Made by a program: the position numbers and the translations under genes. Shown one piece after another: positions 34,597 through 42,798 of a stretch of 64,000 bases of DNA. This stretch comes from Betaproteobacteria bacterium Ga0077540 (GTDB lineage Bacteria; Pseudomonadota; Gammaproteobacteria; Burkholderiales; Methylophilaceae). Position 1 is the stretch's first letter; every line of letters starts with the position of its first letter. The DNA lies in contig LNEP01000001.1 in the NCBI GenBank assembly GCA_001464125.1, positions 1 through 64,000 of the forward strand, given 5' to 3'. Below the pieces are notes generated by a model. That model saw only the letters and a list, made by a program, of their open reading frames with translations, did not search any database and was not told the DNA's origin.

Positions 34597-35621
34597 TGTT
34601 GCTTATGCATCATGCACGTTTGTGCATGTAACTCGGCAGCTTTGGTTGGCTCAGTTGATGAGGTGGGTGTGGCAACAACTAGGCAATCAATGCATTTGCC
34701 TTTTGCCGTTGCAAAGCCTTTGACCGTTGCCAAACCTTTCACATCTTTAAAAATCGCACCATCAATTTCTGCATCGGTTAAATTAGCCCCAGTTAAATCA
34801 GCACCTGTTAAGTCGGCTTTGTTGAGGTCACCACGGAAAAGATTGGTATTGCGTAAGTTAGCACCGCGTAAATCGCCAAAAGAAAACGCGGCAATGTTCA
34901 GGTCTGCGCCTTCAAAGTTTGCACCAGCAAAGTTACCACCCACAGAATCAAATTTCATTTGCCCCATGGGTTGATTACCCATATCCAAACCAAAGCGGCC
35001 GTTTGCAATATTGGCATCATGCATATCTACATTGCCTAAGGTGCCTATCATTCTCGCATTGGTTAAATTGGCTTTGCTGAAGTTGGTTTTACTGAAAATA
35101 GCTTGAAAGATAATGGCGTTACTCAAATTTGCGCCAGTGAAGTTGGCGTTTTCTAATCGTGCTAAATTCAAATACGCGCCTGACAAATTAGCGCCACTTA
35201 AATCAGCCCCTTTGAGCTCTGCGCCAAAAAAGCTAACATTTTGCATATTGCAGTGACGTAAGTCCAACCCATTAAAAATCAGATAACCCGCATCTTTGTT
35301 GCTCAAATCACATTGTTTACTCTCAATTTGTTTGATGGCATCGGCTTGTGAAATTTTTTCACGTTCCGGTTCTGTGTTTTTTGCATAAAAAGTGGCGGCT
35401 TTGGAAATCACTTCATCGGGCGCCAGTAAGAACGTATCTTTAGCAGATGCACTGCCAAAGCAATAGGTTTTGCCTTGATAGAGTGTGTTGATATCACATT
35501 TGGTTTTTATCATGGCGCCTTTGGATAATCCGGTGGTGCAATGGTCGCCAAACTCGCCAGCCGTTAATAAGGTTGAAAATAATAGACCTGCTAATCCTGT
35601 GATGTACGTGATGTGTCGCAT
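34593..35621 (-). CDS. Secreted YHS-like / pentapeptide-repeat protein
   Basis: The 342-residue protein has a signal peptide (about residues 1-21, MRHITYITGLAGLLFSTLLTA). A cysteine-containing N-terminal segment (CTTGLSKGAMIKTKCDINTL, YCFGSASAKDTFLLAPDEVI) resembles a YHS-type domain. Two blocks of pentapeptide repeats follow (ADLSGANLSGAYLNLARLEN to about residue 190, and GANFEGADLNIAAFSFGDLR to about 290), and the tail carries KGKCIDCLV and a final cysteine. Pentapeptide repeats form a quadrilateral beta-helix. The ATG at 35621 has a good GGAG; the frame extends upstream without better starts. Its last bases overlap the regulator gene tail. Confidence 0.82.
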   Translation of the reverse strand: MRHITYITGLAGLLFSTLLTAGEFGDHCTTGLSKGAMIKTKCDINTLYQGKTYCFGSASAKDTFLLAPDEVISKAATFYAKNTEPEREKISQADAIKQIESKQCDLSNKDAGYLIFNGLDLRHCNMQNVSFFGAELKGADLSGANLSGAYLNLARLENANFTGANLSNAIIFQAIFSKTNFSKANLTNARMIGTLGNVDMHDANIANGRFGLDMGNQPMGQMKFDSVGGNFAGANFEGADLNIAAFSFGDLRGANLRNTNLFRGDLNKADLTGADLTGANLTDAEIDGAIFKDVKGLATVKGFATAKGKCIDCLVVATPTSSTEPTKAAELHAQTCMMHKQH

Positions 35622-35845
35622 CTTATGCTCCTTAAATGTCCCGCTTTTATTAGCAGGTGAATGCAGTATAGGCTTGGCAAATTTACCCACAGTAACTTTA
35701 GTCACACAGCCAAATTGTGGGTTAAGTGGTCTCTCATGATTTTCATGAAATACATATTCTTCACATTTGTCTGTCGTCAACCAATATGGCTAACTCGTTA
35801 TGTGCTTATCTGCCCAATAATGCAGATTACTCAGAGGAGATAAAC
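35622..35845. promoter_or_regulatory. Divergent promoter region (pentapeptide gene / glycine-zipper gene)
   Basis: The 224-base gap between two divergent starts must hold both promoters. CCCACA (35686-35691) and TGTGGG (35716-35721) form an interrupted dyad. Between them GTAACTTTAGTCAC (35692-35705) is a near-palindrome with one mismatch per arm. This suggests a regulator site, but no known box is matched. Confidence 0.35.
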
Positions 35846-36463
35846 ATGAGCGTTAAATTGCATCACAGTGTATGGTTAGGTTTGTTAGCAGCGTCTGTTT
35901 CTTTACCAGCGTTGGCTGACCACGAATATGAAGATCGTGCGCGTGTGCTTTCTGTAACACCCCAAATTGAGCGTGTGAATAGCCCAGCACAAGAATGTCG
36001 TACCGAATATGTGCGTGAGAGCTATTACGAAGCACCACGTCGTTCTAATACCGGTGCCATTGTTGGCGGTATTGCCGGTGGTTTGATTGGTAGCCGTTTT
36101 GGTGGTGGTAGTGGCCGTATTGCTACAGCCGCCGTGGGTGCAGGCTTAGGTGCGATTGTAGGTGATCGTTATGATAACCGTGATGCGGGTTATGGCCGTG
36201 AGCGTGTTGAAACGAGACCGGTTGAGCGTTGTGTGACCGTAGACCGTTGGGAATCCATCACTACCGGTTACTTGGTGAATTATGAATACAATGGCCGTCA
36301 ATATACAACTGTGACAGAGCGTGACCCGGGCAGATTTATTCCGGTGAATGTGGCGGTAAGGCCTGGTGGTCGCGTGACTAATGTGGTGTACACACCATCA
36401 AGATGGGATAACGATAATCGCCCTCCAGGCCATCGCAAACATCGTGACCGCCAATACTGGTAA
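35846..36463 (+). CDS. Glycine-zipper envelope protein
   Basis: The 205-residue protein has a signal peptide (about residues 1-24, ending LPALAD), an N-terminal domain with ARVLSVTPQIERVNSP and CRTEYV, and a glycine-zipper region (GAIVGGIAGGLIGSRFGGG, then AAVGAGLGAIVGDRYD, about residues 71-114). A C-terminal beta-rich part (CVTVDRWESITTGYLVNYEYNG) is typical of 2TM glycine-zipper (Rick_17kDa-like) proteins. GAGGAG lies before the ATG at 35846. It is probably an outer-membrane or periplasmic structural or stress protein. It is followed by a strong hairpin terminator. Confidence 0.78.
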   Translation: MSVKLHHSVWLGLLAASVSLPALADHEYEDRARVLSVTPQIERVNSPAQECRTEYVRESYYEAPRRSNTGAIVGGIAGGLIGSRFGGGSGRIATAAVGAGLGAIVGDRYDNRDAGYGRERVETRPVERCVTVDRWESITTGYLVNYEYNGRQYTTVTERDPGRFIPVNVAVRPGGRVTNVVYTPSRWDNDNRPPGHRKHRDRQYW

Positions 36464-36497
36464 TGCATGATTGATGATTTAGATCATGCCTTAAGTC

Positions 36498-36527
36498 AAA
36501 AAGCCGTTCTGCAAAGTACGGCTTTTT
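36498..36527. terminator. Bidirectional rho-independent terminator
   Basis: AAAAAGCCGT (36498-36507) pairs with ACGGCTTTTT (36518-36527), with a 10-base loop and T runs on both strands. It lies between two convergent genes, the glycine-zipper gene (+) and the GGDEF-EAL gene (-), and serves both. Confidence 0.88.
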
Positions 36528-36540
36528 TCTTGGGCAATAG

Positions 36541-38664
36541 TTAAGGTTGTTGCAGCAAACTCAGTTGTCTGAAGTTGCCAAGCGCTGCCTCAATCGGCAT
36601 TGGGCTACTTAAGTAAAAGCCTTGGCCATAATCCACACCCATTTTTTTCAGTAGTTTCATGGTTTCTGCATCTTCTACAAACTCAGCGATGGTTTTGATT
36701 TTCATGGCTTCGGCAATGCTTTGAATGGATTTAGCCATGGCCAAATCAATTTCATTACGGGTAATGTCTTTGACAAAGCCACCATCCATTTTTAAGAAAT
36801 CTACTGGCAAGTTCTTGAGATAAGCAAAGGATGACATGCCACTACCAAAGTCATCGAGTAAGAATTTACAGCCGTAGGCTTTCAAATCTTCCATCAACGA
36901 AATCGTGTTGGTGAGGTTAATAATGGCCGAGGTTTCGGTAATCTCGAAACATATTTTAGTCGGCGGGACTTTGTATAACTCAAACTGGTCTTTGATGTAG
37001 CTGAGCAAGCCTTTATCGCTCAACGACATGCCCGACAGATTAATGGTCAGCAAGAAGTCGTGCTGTTCATTGGTGTTGATCAGTTGGTGGTAGATTGAGA
37101 ATGTTTTATTAATGACCCAGCGGTCAATATTGGACATCAGGTGGTAACGCTCAGCCGAGGGGATAAACGCCATGGGTAAAATAATGGAGCCATCGACATC
37201 AATCTTGCGAATGAGAATCTCGTAAAAGATATTGTTGTTGTCATCTTGTAGCGGCAGAATCGGCTGGCAATACAAGCAAAAGCGGTTGTCATCCATGGCG
37301 GAATTGATGCGTGATACCCACTCCATCTCCACATGACGTCTGGCCAAATCATCATCGTGATGTCTGAATAAGTGAATTTGGTTCCGGCCATTATCTTTAG
37401 CGGCATAACAAGCTGCATCTGCGTAACTGGTAATATCCCCCAAATCTTGCATGTCGGAAGTGATTTCCACCATGCCGATACTGACGCCGATTTTAAACAT
37501 GCGGTTGTCATGCACAAATCTAAAGTCTTCGACCATCGAGCGCATTTCCTCAGCAATCAGCAGTGCATTTTGGATATCACAATTGGTCAGAAGTAACCCA
37601 AACTCATCGCCACCTAAGCGCGCAAAGGTATCTTCTTCCCGCACGCGCTGGCTTAATATCAGGCTAATCTGTCTCAGTAACTCATCCCCGGCACGGTGAC
37701 CACAGGTATCGTTCACTACTTTAAATTGGTCTAAATCCATGTAGCAGAAAATATGCTGCGCATTGCTGATTTTGACGTCATTCAGCGCTACATTAAGTCT
37801 GCGTTCAAATTCTTGACGGTTGACCAAGCCAGTAAGTGCATCATGCTGCGCTTGATGTCGCAACATACGCGTTGCATCGTGCACACGGTCTTGCAGACTA
37901 TCATGCGCCAGTTGAATATGATTGGCCATGGTGTTCAGGCCCAATTGAAGCGTTTTAATTTCGCCGGCGGCATCTTCATCCACGCGCAGGTTTAGGTGGC
38001 CTGCTCCCAAGTTTTTAACAGATTCCGCCATGGAGACAATAGGGTTGGTAATGCTGCGCCCAAGCCGATAAGCCAACAAACTGCTGACTAAAAAGCCTAT
38101 AAAACCTAACAATAAGCTTTTCCATATCATGGATTTTTTAGTGGCGCGAATGCGGTCTTTGCTTAAGGCCACATAGACTTGCCCGACGACTTCAGCACGT
38201 TTATTGGCTTCTATCATATTGTTGGTGCCATCGTAAAAGTCATCGATTTCGACTTTGTTACGGATGATGGGGGCATTAGAAACGATGTACTCAGACTGGT
38301 TAATTTCTTTGACGGATAAATCATTACTGAGGTTAGGCGTGACTTGATAAGGTATCTGGCCGCTGACTGCTAGCCTAAAACCGGCGCTATCTGTAATGAG
38401 GATGGAAATGATGTCATCTTCACGCGAGATGGTTTGCTGAATCAGTGTTTGCAGGAAATTGATGTTGCCTGATAGCACGCCATATTCGCTAGCCGGTGCC
38501 ACTTGTGTAGAGATAATTCTGCCGCGATCGCTTAAAGATTCGTTTAATGTGTTGATGCTTTTGGAGATGGAGTATGCAGTCAAAAACAGCGTGATTGCAA
38601 ATGTCGGGACTACAGTCAGCAGCATCATCCTTGCTTTAATCCCTAGCTTATTAAAGAAGTTCAT
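36541..38664 (-). CDS. GGDEF-EAL cyclic-di-GMP enzyme with periplasmic sensor and HAMP
   Basis: The 707-residue membrane protein has a first membrane segment (about residues 13-33), a periplasmic sensor, a second membrane segment (about 182-200), a HAMP domain (about 203-255), GGDEF (about 270-430) and EAL (about 450-700). The GGDEF site is intact (RLGGDEFGLL) with an RxxD inhibitory site five residues upstream (REED). In EAL the signature reads EIL rather than EAL, but the metal and catalytic residues (SGMS region, ITET, LDDFGSGMSS, KMDGG, IAEF) look kept. Both synthesis and breakdown of c-di-GMP are possible. Its start overlaps the preceding binding-protein stop (ATGA). Confidence 0.93.
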   Translation of the reverse strand: MNFFNKLGIKARMMLLTVVPTFAITLFLTAYSISKSINTLNESLSDRGRIISTQVAPASEYGVLSGNINFLQTLIQQTISREDDIISILITDSAGFRLAVSGQIPYQVTPNLSNDLSVKEINQSEYIVSNAPIIRNKVEIDDFYDGTNNMIEANKRAEVVGQVYVALSKDRIRATKKSMIWKSLLLGFIGFLVSSLLAYRLGRSITNPIVSMAESVKNLGAGHLNLRVDEDAAGEIKTLQLGLNTMANHIQLAHDSLQDRVHDATRMLRHQAQHDALTGLVNRQEFERRLNVALNDVKISNAQHIFCYMDLDQFKVVNDTCGHRAGDELLRQISLILSQRVREEDTFARLGGDEFGLLLTNCDIQNALLIAEEMRSMVEDFRFVHDNRMFKIGVSIGMVEITSDMQDLGDITSYADAACYAAKDNGRNQIHLFRHHDDDLARRHVEMEWVSRINSAMDDNRFCLYCQPILPLQDDNNNIFYEILIRKIDVDGSIILPMAFIPSAERYHLMSNIDRWVINKTFSIYHQLINTNEQHDFLLTINLSGMSLSDKGLLSYIKDQFELYKVPPTKICFEITETSAIINLTNTISLMEDLKAYGCKFLLDDFGSGMSSFAYLKNLPVDFLKMDGGFVKDITRNEIDLAMAKSIQSIAEAMKIKTIAEFVEDAETMKLLKKMGVDYGQGFYLSSPMPIEAALGNFRQLSLLQQP

Positions 38665-39605
38665 CTTTCGTCCTTTAAAATTTGCTGATAAATCAACGCA
38701 TCATCTGCAATTTGTATATCAAGCGAACGCGCCACTTGTCGGTTTATTTCGATTGAAAATTGATTGGCAGCTCTGGCAAGGGGCAATATGACTTGATCCT
38801 TAGGCAGTTGTTTGATGGTGCTGGCAATTTCTACTGCATATTGCTTAGGGCTGCTAAATACGGCCGCAATGGCCCCAGATTTAGCATAGGACTGTGAAAA
38901 TCCGATGACAGGCACCTGATGGCGATAGGTGGTGAGTAGTATGGTCTGTGCAGTTTCACGTGTATAAATGAGCGGGTCAGGTATCGCTAGTAATAACCGC
39001 TTCACTTGCATGAGTTTTTCTAAGTTAAATTGCAACTCATCCGCTTTATTCACTAGGCGAATGTTGACGTCGATATTCAATTTTTTTGCAGCACTTTGTA
39101 AATCATTGCTTTGAAACTGCGAAACAGGCCCAAGTAACACGCCAATCGAGTATAAATGAGGGAAAATAGCTTTTATCAATGAAAGCTGACGGTTAAATGG
39201 TTGGTCCAAATAAATGGCAGAGAAATGCTCTGGATTACGGTTGCTGTCTTTTAGAATGCTTTCATAACTAGATTTTGGTACAAGTACACCAATAACAGGT
39301 GTACTTTCATCAAGATTGCCCGCATAAGTTAAGGCTTGGGTGCCCACAGCAATGACCAGCGTGTCTTTGGGGATATTAATAGATAAGCCGCTATCACTTT
39401 TGGAGAGATTGACTTTGATGCCACTTTGTTCGTTGATTTCTAGCTTGAGTTGCTTAACAAACTCGCTAACTGCAGGTGTGTCATTGGTGGTGAGAATCGT
39501 GACATTGCTCCATGCAAAGGCCTCGCATGACAGTATGCTTAGGCATAGCAATACGCTTAGTTGTGCTCGCAATCGTGAACTGATGGATTTGAAAAAAGAC
39601 TGCAT
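38661..39605 (-). CDS. ABC-type substrate-binding protein (COG2984-like), no transporter genes
   Basis: The 314-residue protein has a signal peptide (about residues 1-31, LSVLLCLSILSCEAFAW) and a two-lobed periplasmic-binding fold (VTILTTNDTPAVSEFVKQL, LVIAVGTQALTYAG, PVIGVLVPKSSYES, IGVLLGPVSQ, LLAIPDPLIYTRETAQTILL). It resembles the COG2984 group of binding proteins. No permease or ATPase gene is near. It sits between a TonB receptor (11 bases upstream) and the sensor GGDEF-EAL gene, with which it overlaps by four bases, so it may deliver a ligand signal rather than serve transport. Confidence 0.8.
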   Translation of the reverse strand: MQSFFKSISSRLRAQLSVLLCLSILSCEAFAWSNVTILTTNDTPAVSEFVKQLKLEINEQSGIKVNLSKSDSGLSINIPKDTLVIAVGTQALTYAGNLDESTPVIGVLVPKSSYESILKDSNRNPEHFSAIYLDQPFNRQLSLIKAIFPHLYSIGVLLGPVSQFQSNDLQSAAKKLNIDVNIRLVNKADELQFNLEKLMQVKRLLLAIPDPLIYTRETAQTILLTTYRHQVPVIGFSQSYAKSGAIAAVFSSPKQYAVEIASTIKQLPKDQVILPLARAANQFSIEINRQVARSLDIQIADDALIYQQILKDER

Positions 39606-39616
39606 CAACACCATGG

Positions 39617-41629
39617 CTAGAAATCCAGCCTTATGTTCACAAAGGCACGACGGCGCAGCACGTTGTAGTCTGCAAACTCTTTTTCATGGCGATCAGTTAA
39701 ATTTTGAATGTTGAGTGAAATCTCCCCATCACAGGCGTTCCATCTAAAGCGCTTGGCAACTCGCGCATCAAAGCGATGATTGCTATCAACTGGGTTGCCA
39801 TCGCCGAGCGCCCTAACAGGGGAGTTGTAATAGCCAGAAAAACTGGCGTCCCAATCTGAGTTAAAACGGTGCGTCAGTAAAAAGCTCGACATGTCTCTAG
39901 GTGTCGCGTCTATCAAGTCATCAACTTCGTTGGCTTTCACATTGTTAGGAAAATTTTTGATGTGGGCATAATTGACCAACAGTTTGGTGTCCTGGCTAAA
40001 CATCAACTGAATTTGCGTCTCAAAGCCTTGGATATCTATTGAGCCCTGATTACGAAACGTCCCTACATCTAAGCCTGATGGGGTAGTGTTGGGCGGTTGA
40101 ACAAAATTCTCATTATCAAATTCTGTGATGTAATTGCTAATGGTGTCATTAAAAAACTTGGCATCAATAGAGATGTTTTGCCATTTGGCTACATAGCTGA
40201 CTTCGCGTGATTGTATTTTTTCTGGCTTGAGATTACCTTCATTAAAGAAACGTTGAAGTAAAATCGGGTCTATACCAGGTGCTGCAATGAGTACTCCACC
40301 ACGAAACTTTTCTTCCAAATAACTGGGCGTGCGAAAGGCCTCCGAATAACCAATCCGTATGGTTTGGTTGGGCGTGATGTGAATATTCATACTGGCTCTG
40401 GGTGAAAAGTCAGTATTGGTAAAGTCATTATCCTCAAGCATGAACCCACCATTGAGTGTCAATTTGGGGTGCATGTCGTATTGTGCTTGAGCAAAGAGCC
40501 GTCTCAAATCAAAGTTCTGAACCCGATTGGTGCCTAACCAAAACGGGGAATACAATTTGTCACGGCGGACGCTGCCACCCACTGCATATTGGAAGTCATC
40601 AGATAATATGGCTGATAATTGCGTTTCTATATCGTATCGATCAAATTCGTAGGGGTTTCTGAAACTTTGCGCACTAATTGGTAGAGGTGAGGTAACGGCT
40701 GCTGTAGGAACAACATCATCGCTGTTATCACGTGTGTGAAACGCTTGCACATAAAAATCATATTTAGGTGAAAGGTGCATGTTCCATTTAATCCGCTCAA
40801 AATGATTGCTAATGCCATGTGTTCTTGGCAGAAAGATAAAAGCATCGGATTCGGTATCGCCTTCCTCACGTTTGCCCTCGGCATACCCAAGCTGAAAATC
40901 CACATCATGAATATCGGATAGTTTTAAATTGGCGCGTGCGTTAATGAGGTTGGTACGTTTGAAGTCAGCACGATTACTTAGGCCATCATCCTCGCGATAA
41001 CCAGCGCTGACCTGATAGTTCAGGTCGTTAAGCTTGCCAGAGCGGTGGTAAAACGCTTCGTTGCGACCATTGCCGTGATTGACTGACACCCGATTACCTG
41101 TGGCGCCAGTAGGTGTTTGAGTGATGATGTTGATGGTGCCTAAGAACGCATTGGCGCCATAGCTAGCTGCGTTAGGTCCGCGTGTGACTTCAATCCGCTC
41201 AATATCGTTGATGGTGATGGGGATTTCACTCCACTGCACACCACCATAAAGTGGTTGGTAAATCGCCCGACCATCAATCATCACTTGCATACTTCTAGAG
41301 TAAGCATCGGTCAGCCCGTGGTAACTGACGACATGGTTGGTGTTTTGAATAAACCCAGCATTGGTGCCCACATAAAAGCCTGGTACTAGCCTAAACACTT
41401 CTGGTAAATCAATAATGCCAGCTGCACGGATAGTTTCACGGTCAATAATAGTGGAAGCAGAAGGCGTATCGGGAGGTGCTTGGCGTAGCCTAGCAATGGT
41501 GAGTATTTGTGGCACCTCCCCCAAATAGTCGTCTTCAGATAACTGAGCAACTTGGATAGGTGACACCTCTGCGTAGACAAGGCTACTACACAGCAACAAA
41601 CACAAACTCAATAATGTGTATGGTTTCAT
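39617..41629 (-). CDS. TonB-dependent outer-membrane receptor
   Basis: The 670-residue protein has a signal peptide (about residues 1-20), a plug domain (PSASTIIDRETIRAAGIIDL to NDIERIEVTRGPNAASYGANAFLGTINI, about 45-165) and a 22-strand-type beta-barrel ending in phenylalanine (RRRAFVNIRLDF). It looks like a vitamin B12 / catecholate-receptor (CirA/BtuB) relative, but the substrate is not evident. The ATG at 41629 begins MKPYTLLSLCLLLCSSLVYA. It is the first gene of a receptor / binding protein / GGDEF-EAL operon. Confidence 0.92.
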   Translation of the reverse strand: MKPYTLLSLCLLLCSSLVYAEVSPIQVAQLSEDDYLGEVPQILTIARLRQAPPDTPSASTIIDRETIRAAGIIDLPEVFRLVPGFYVGTNAGFIQNTNHVVSYHGLTDAYSRSMQVMIDGRAIYQPLYGGVQWSEIPITINDIERIEVTRGPNAASYGANAFLGTINIITQTPTGATGNRVSVNHGNGRNEAFYHRSGKLNDLNYQVSAGYREDDGLSNRADFKRTNLINARANLKLSDIHDVDFQLGYAEGKREEGDTESDAFIFLPRTHGISNHFERIKWNMHLSPKYDFYVQAFHTRDNSDDVVPTAAVTSPLPISAQSFRNPYEFDRYDIETQLSAILSDDFQYAVGGSVRRDKLYSPFWLGTNRVQNFDLRRLFAQAQYDMHPKLTLNGGFMLEDNDFTNTDFSPRASMNIHITPNQTIRIGYSEAFRTPSYLEEKFRGGVLIAAPGIDPILLQRFFNEGNLKPEKIQSREVSYVAKWQNISIDAKFFNDTISNYITEFDNENFVQPPNTTPSGLDVGTFRNQGSIDIQGFETQIQLMFSQDTKLLVNYAHIKNFPNNVKANEVDDLIDATPRDMSSFLLTHRFNSDWDASFSGYYNSPVRALGDGNPVDSNHRFDARVAKRFRWNACDGEISLNIQNLTDRHEKEFADYNVLRRRAFVNIRLDF

Positions 41630-41802
41630 AGGCTTATACTCTCGAGTGTGGGTACTCAAGCTTGATTGACGATGTTGCCTTTAAAATCTATATTTTTAGA
41701 GGGTAAATATTCAATAGCAATAGGCTGATGCATTATACAATAATGTCTGTTGGTGGCACTTCTGTTGCATCGCTTATTTTCCATACCGAACACTTAATAA
41801 TC

Positions 41803-42789
41803 ATGAACTTATCTATCTTTGAGCTAGCATACTTAGGAAGTCAGGCAAAAGATACTCCCCATTCGGGTCAAAACCAAATTTTAAGATTCGGTAATGCGCA
41901 GATTGTGGCAGAAACAACAGACGATATCTGGATGCGTCAATTAGGGATATTGCCGCAGCCAGACTGGCCTTTGGCAAGATTGTTATGGGCGGGGGAGCCT
42001 GAAACCATAAGAGGAGGAGTGCAAGATGTCGGTAGCCACAACCTACTGCTAGCCCAACCAGTGCATTTGTCATTACAGCGCGATTCGTTTGCACTAGACA
42101 GTTTGCTTAAACTCTCTGGTGAAGAGTACTTGAGCCTGACCGCCCACTTAAACAACTTTTTTATAGAAGACGGCCTCACACTTATCCCAAGTAGCACACA
42201 ACAGTATTGGTATTTAAAAACTTCCAGCGCTTGGCAGCTAACAACAGCGTCTGTGCAGACAGCGTTACATCAAAATATTCAAGCGTGGATGCCTCAAGGG
42301 CAAGATGCCAGCAAGCTGCGCCAAATCATTAATCAGGTACAGATGCTATTACATGAGCACCCACTCAATCTAAGACGCTCTCAGCAAGGAGTGTTGGAAA
42401 TAAACAGTATTTGGTTCTCTAGAAATAGTGCTTTTGAGCAGGTCGATATGGTCTTGCCCCAGCAAAATACAGTGCTTATCGGTCAGAACGCACTGACAAA
42501 AGCCATTTCAGAGACATATAAACTTCCATATTTTGCAGATATATCGGGCGCTATCAATGCAGGTGCTAAAGATGCAATCATGTTATTCGATCATACCAAT
42601 AGCGTGTCATGGGATGACATATACAATGCAGTTCGAGCTAGAAAAATACAACAAATGACAGCGCATTTTCCGATAGTAAACAGTACGTTGCAAGTATCGC
42701 TTATGCCCCTTGATTGCTGGAAATTTTGGCGAAAGCCCAGCTCTTTTGAGTCAATTCTTACAACGCTTTCAAAACAGGCAAAATACTAG
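41803..42789 (+). CDS. RpfE-type / phosphoglycerate-mutase-like regulatory protein
   Basis: The 328-residue protein has no signal peptide. Gene position directly before recJ (nine-base gap) and features such as WMRQLGILPQPDWPLARLLW and the internal LAQPVHLSLQRDSFAL match a betaproteobacterial family annotated as phosphoglycerate-mutase-related or RpfE-like regulatory protein. The catalytic residues of iPGM are not evident and no activity is established. The ATG at 41803 (MNLSIFELAYLG) is chosen; the frame extends 25 codons upstream. No good ribosome-binding site is seen. Confidence 0.65.
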   Translation: MNLSIFELAYLGSQAKDTPHSGQNQILRFGNAQIVAETTDDIWMRQLGILPQPDWPLARLLWAGEPETIRGGVQDVGSHNLLLAQPVHLSLQRDSFALDSLLKLSGEEYLSLTAHLNNFFIEDGLTLIPSSTQQYWYLKTSSAWQLTTASVQTALHQNIQAWMPQGQDASKLRQIINQVQMLLHEHPLNLRRSQQGVLEINSIWFSRNSAFEQVDMVLPQQNTVLIGQNALTKAISETYKLPYFADISGAINAGAKDAIMLFDHTNSVSWDDIYNAVRARKIQQMTAHFPIVNSTLQVSLMPLDCWKFWRKPSSFESILTTLSKQAKY

Positions 42790-42798
42790 CGCAACTGT

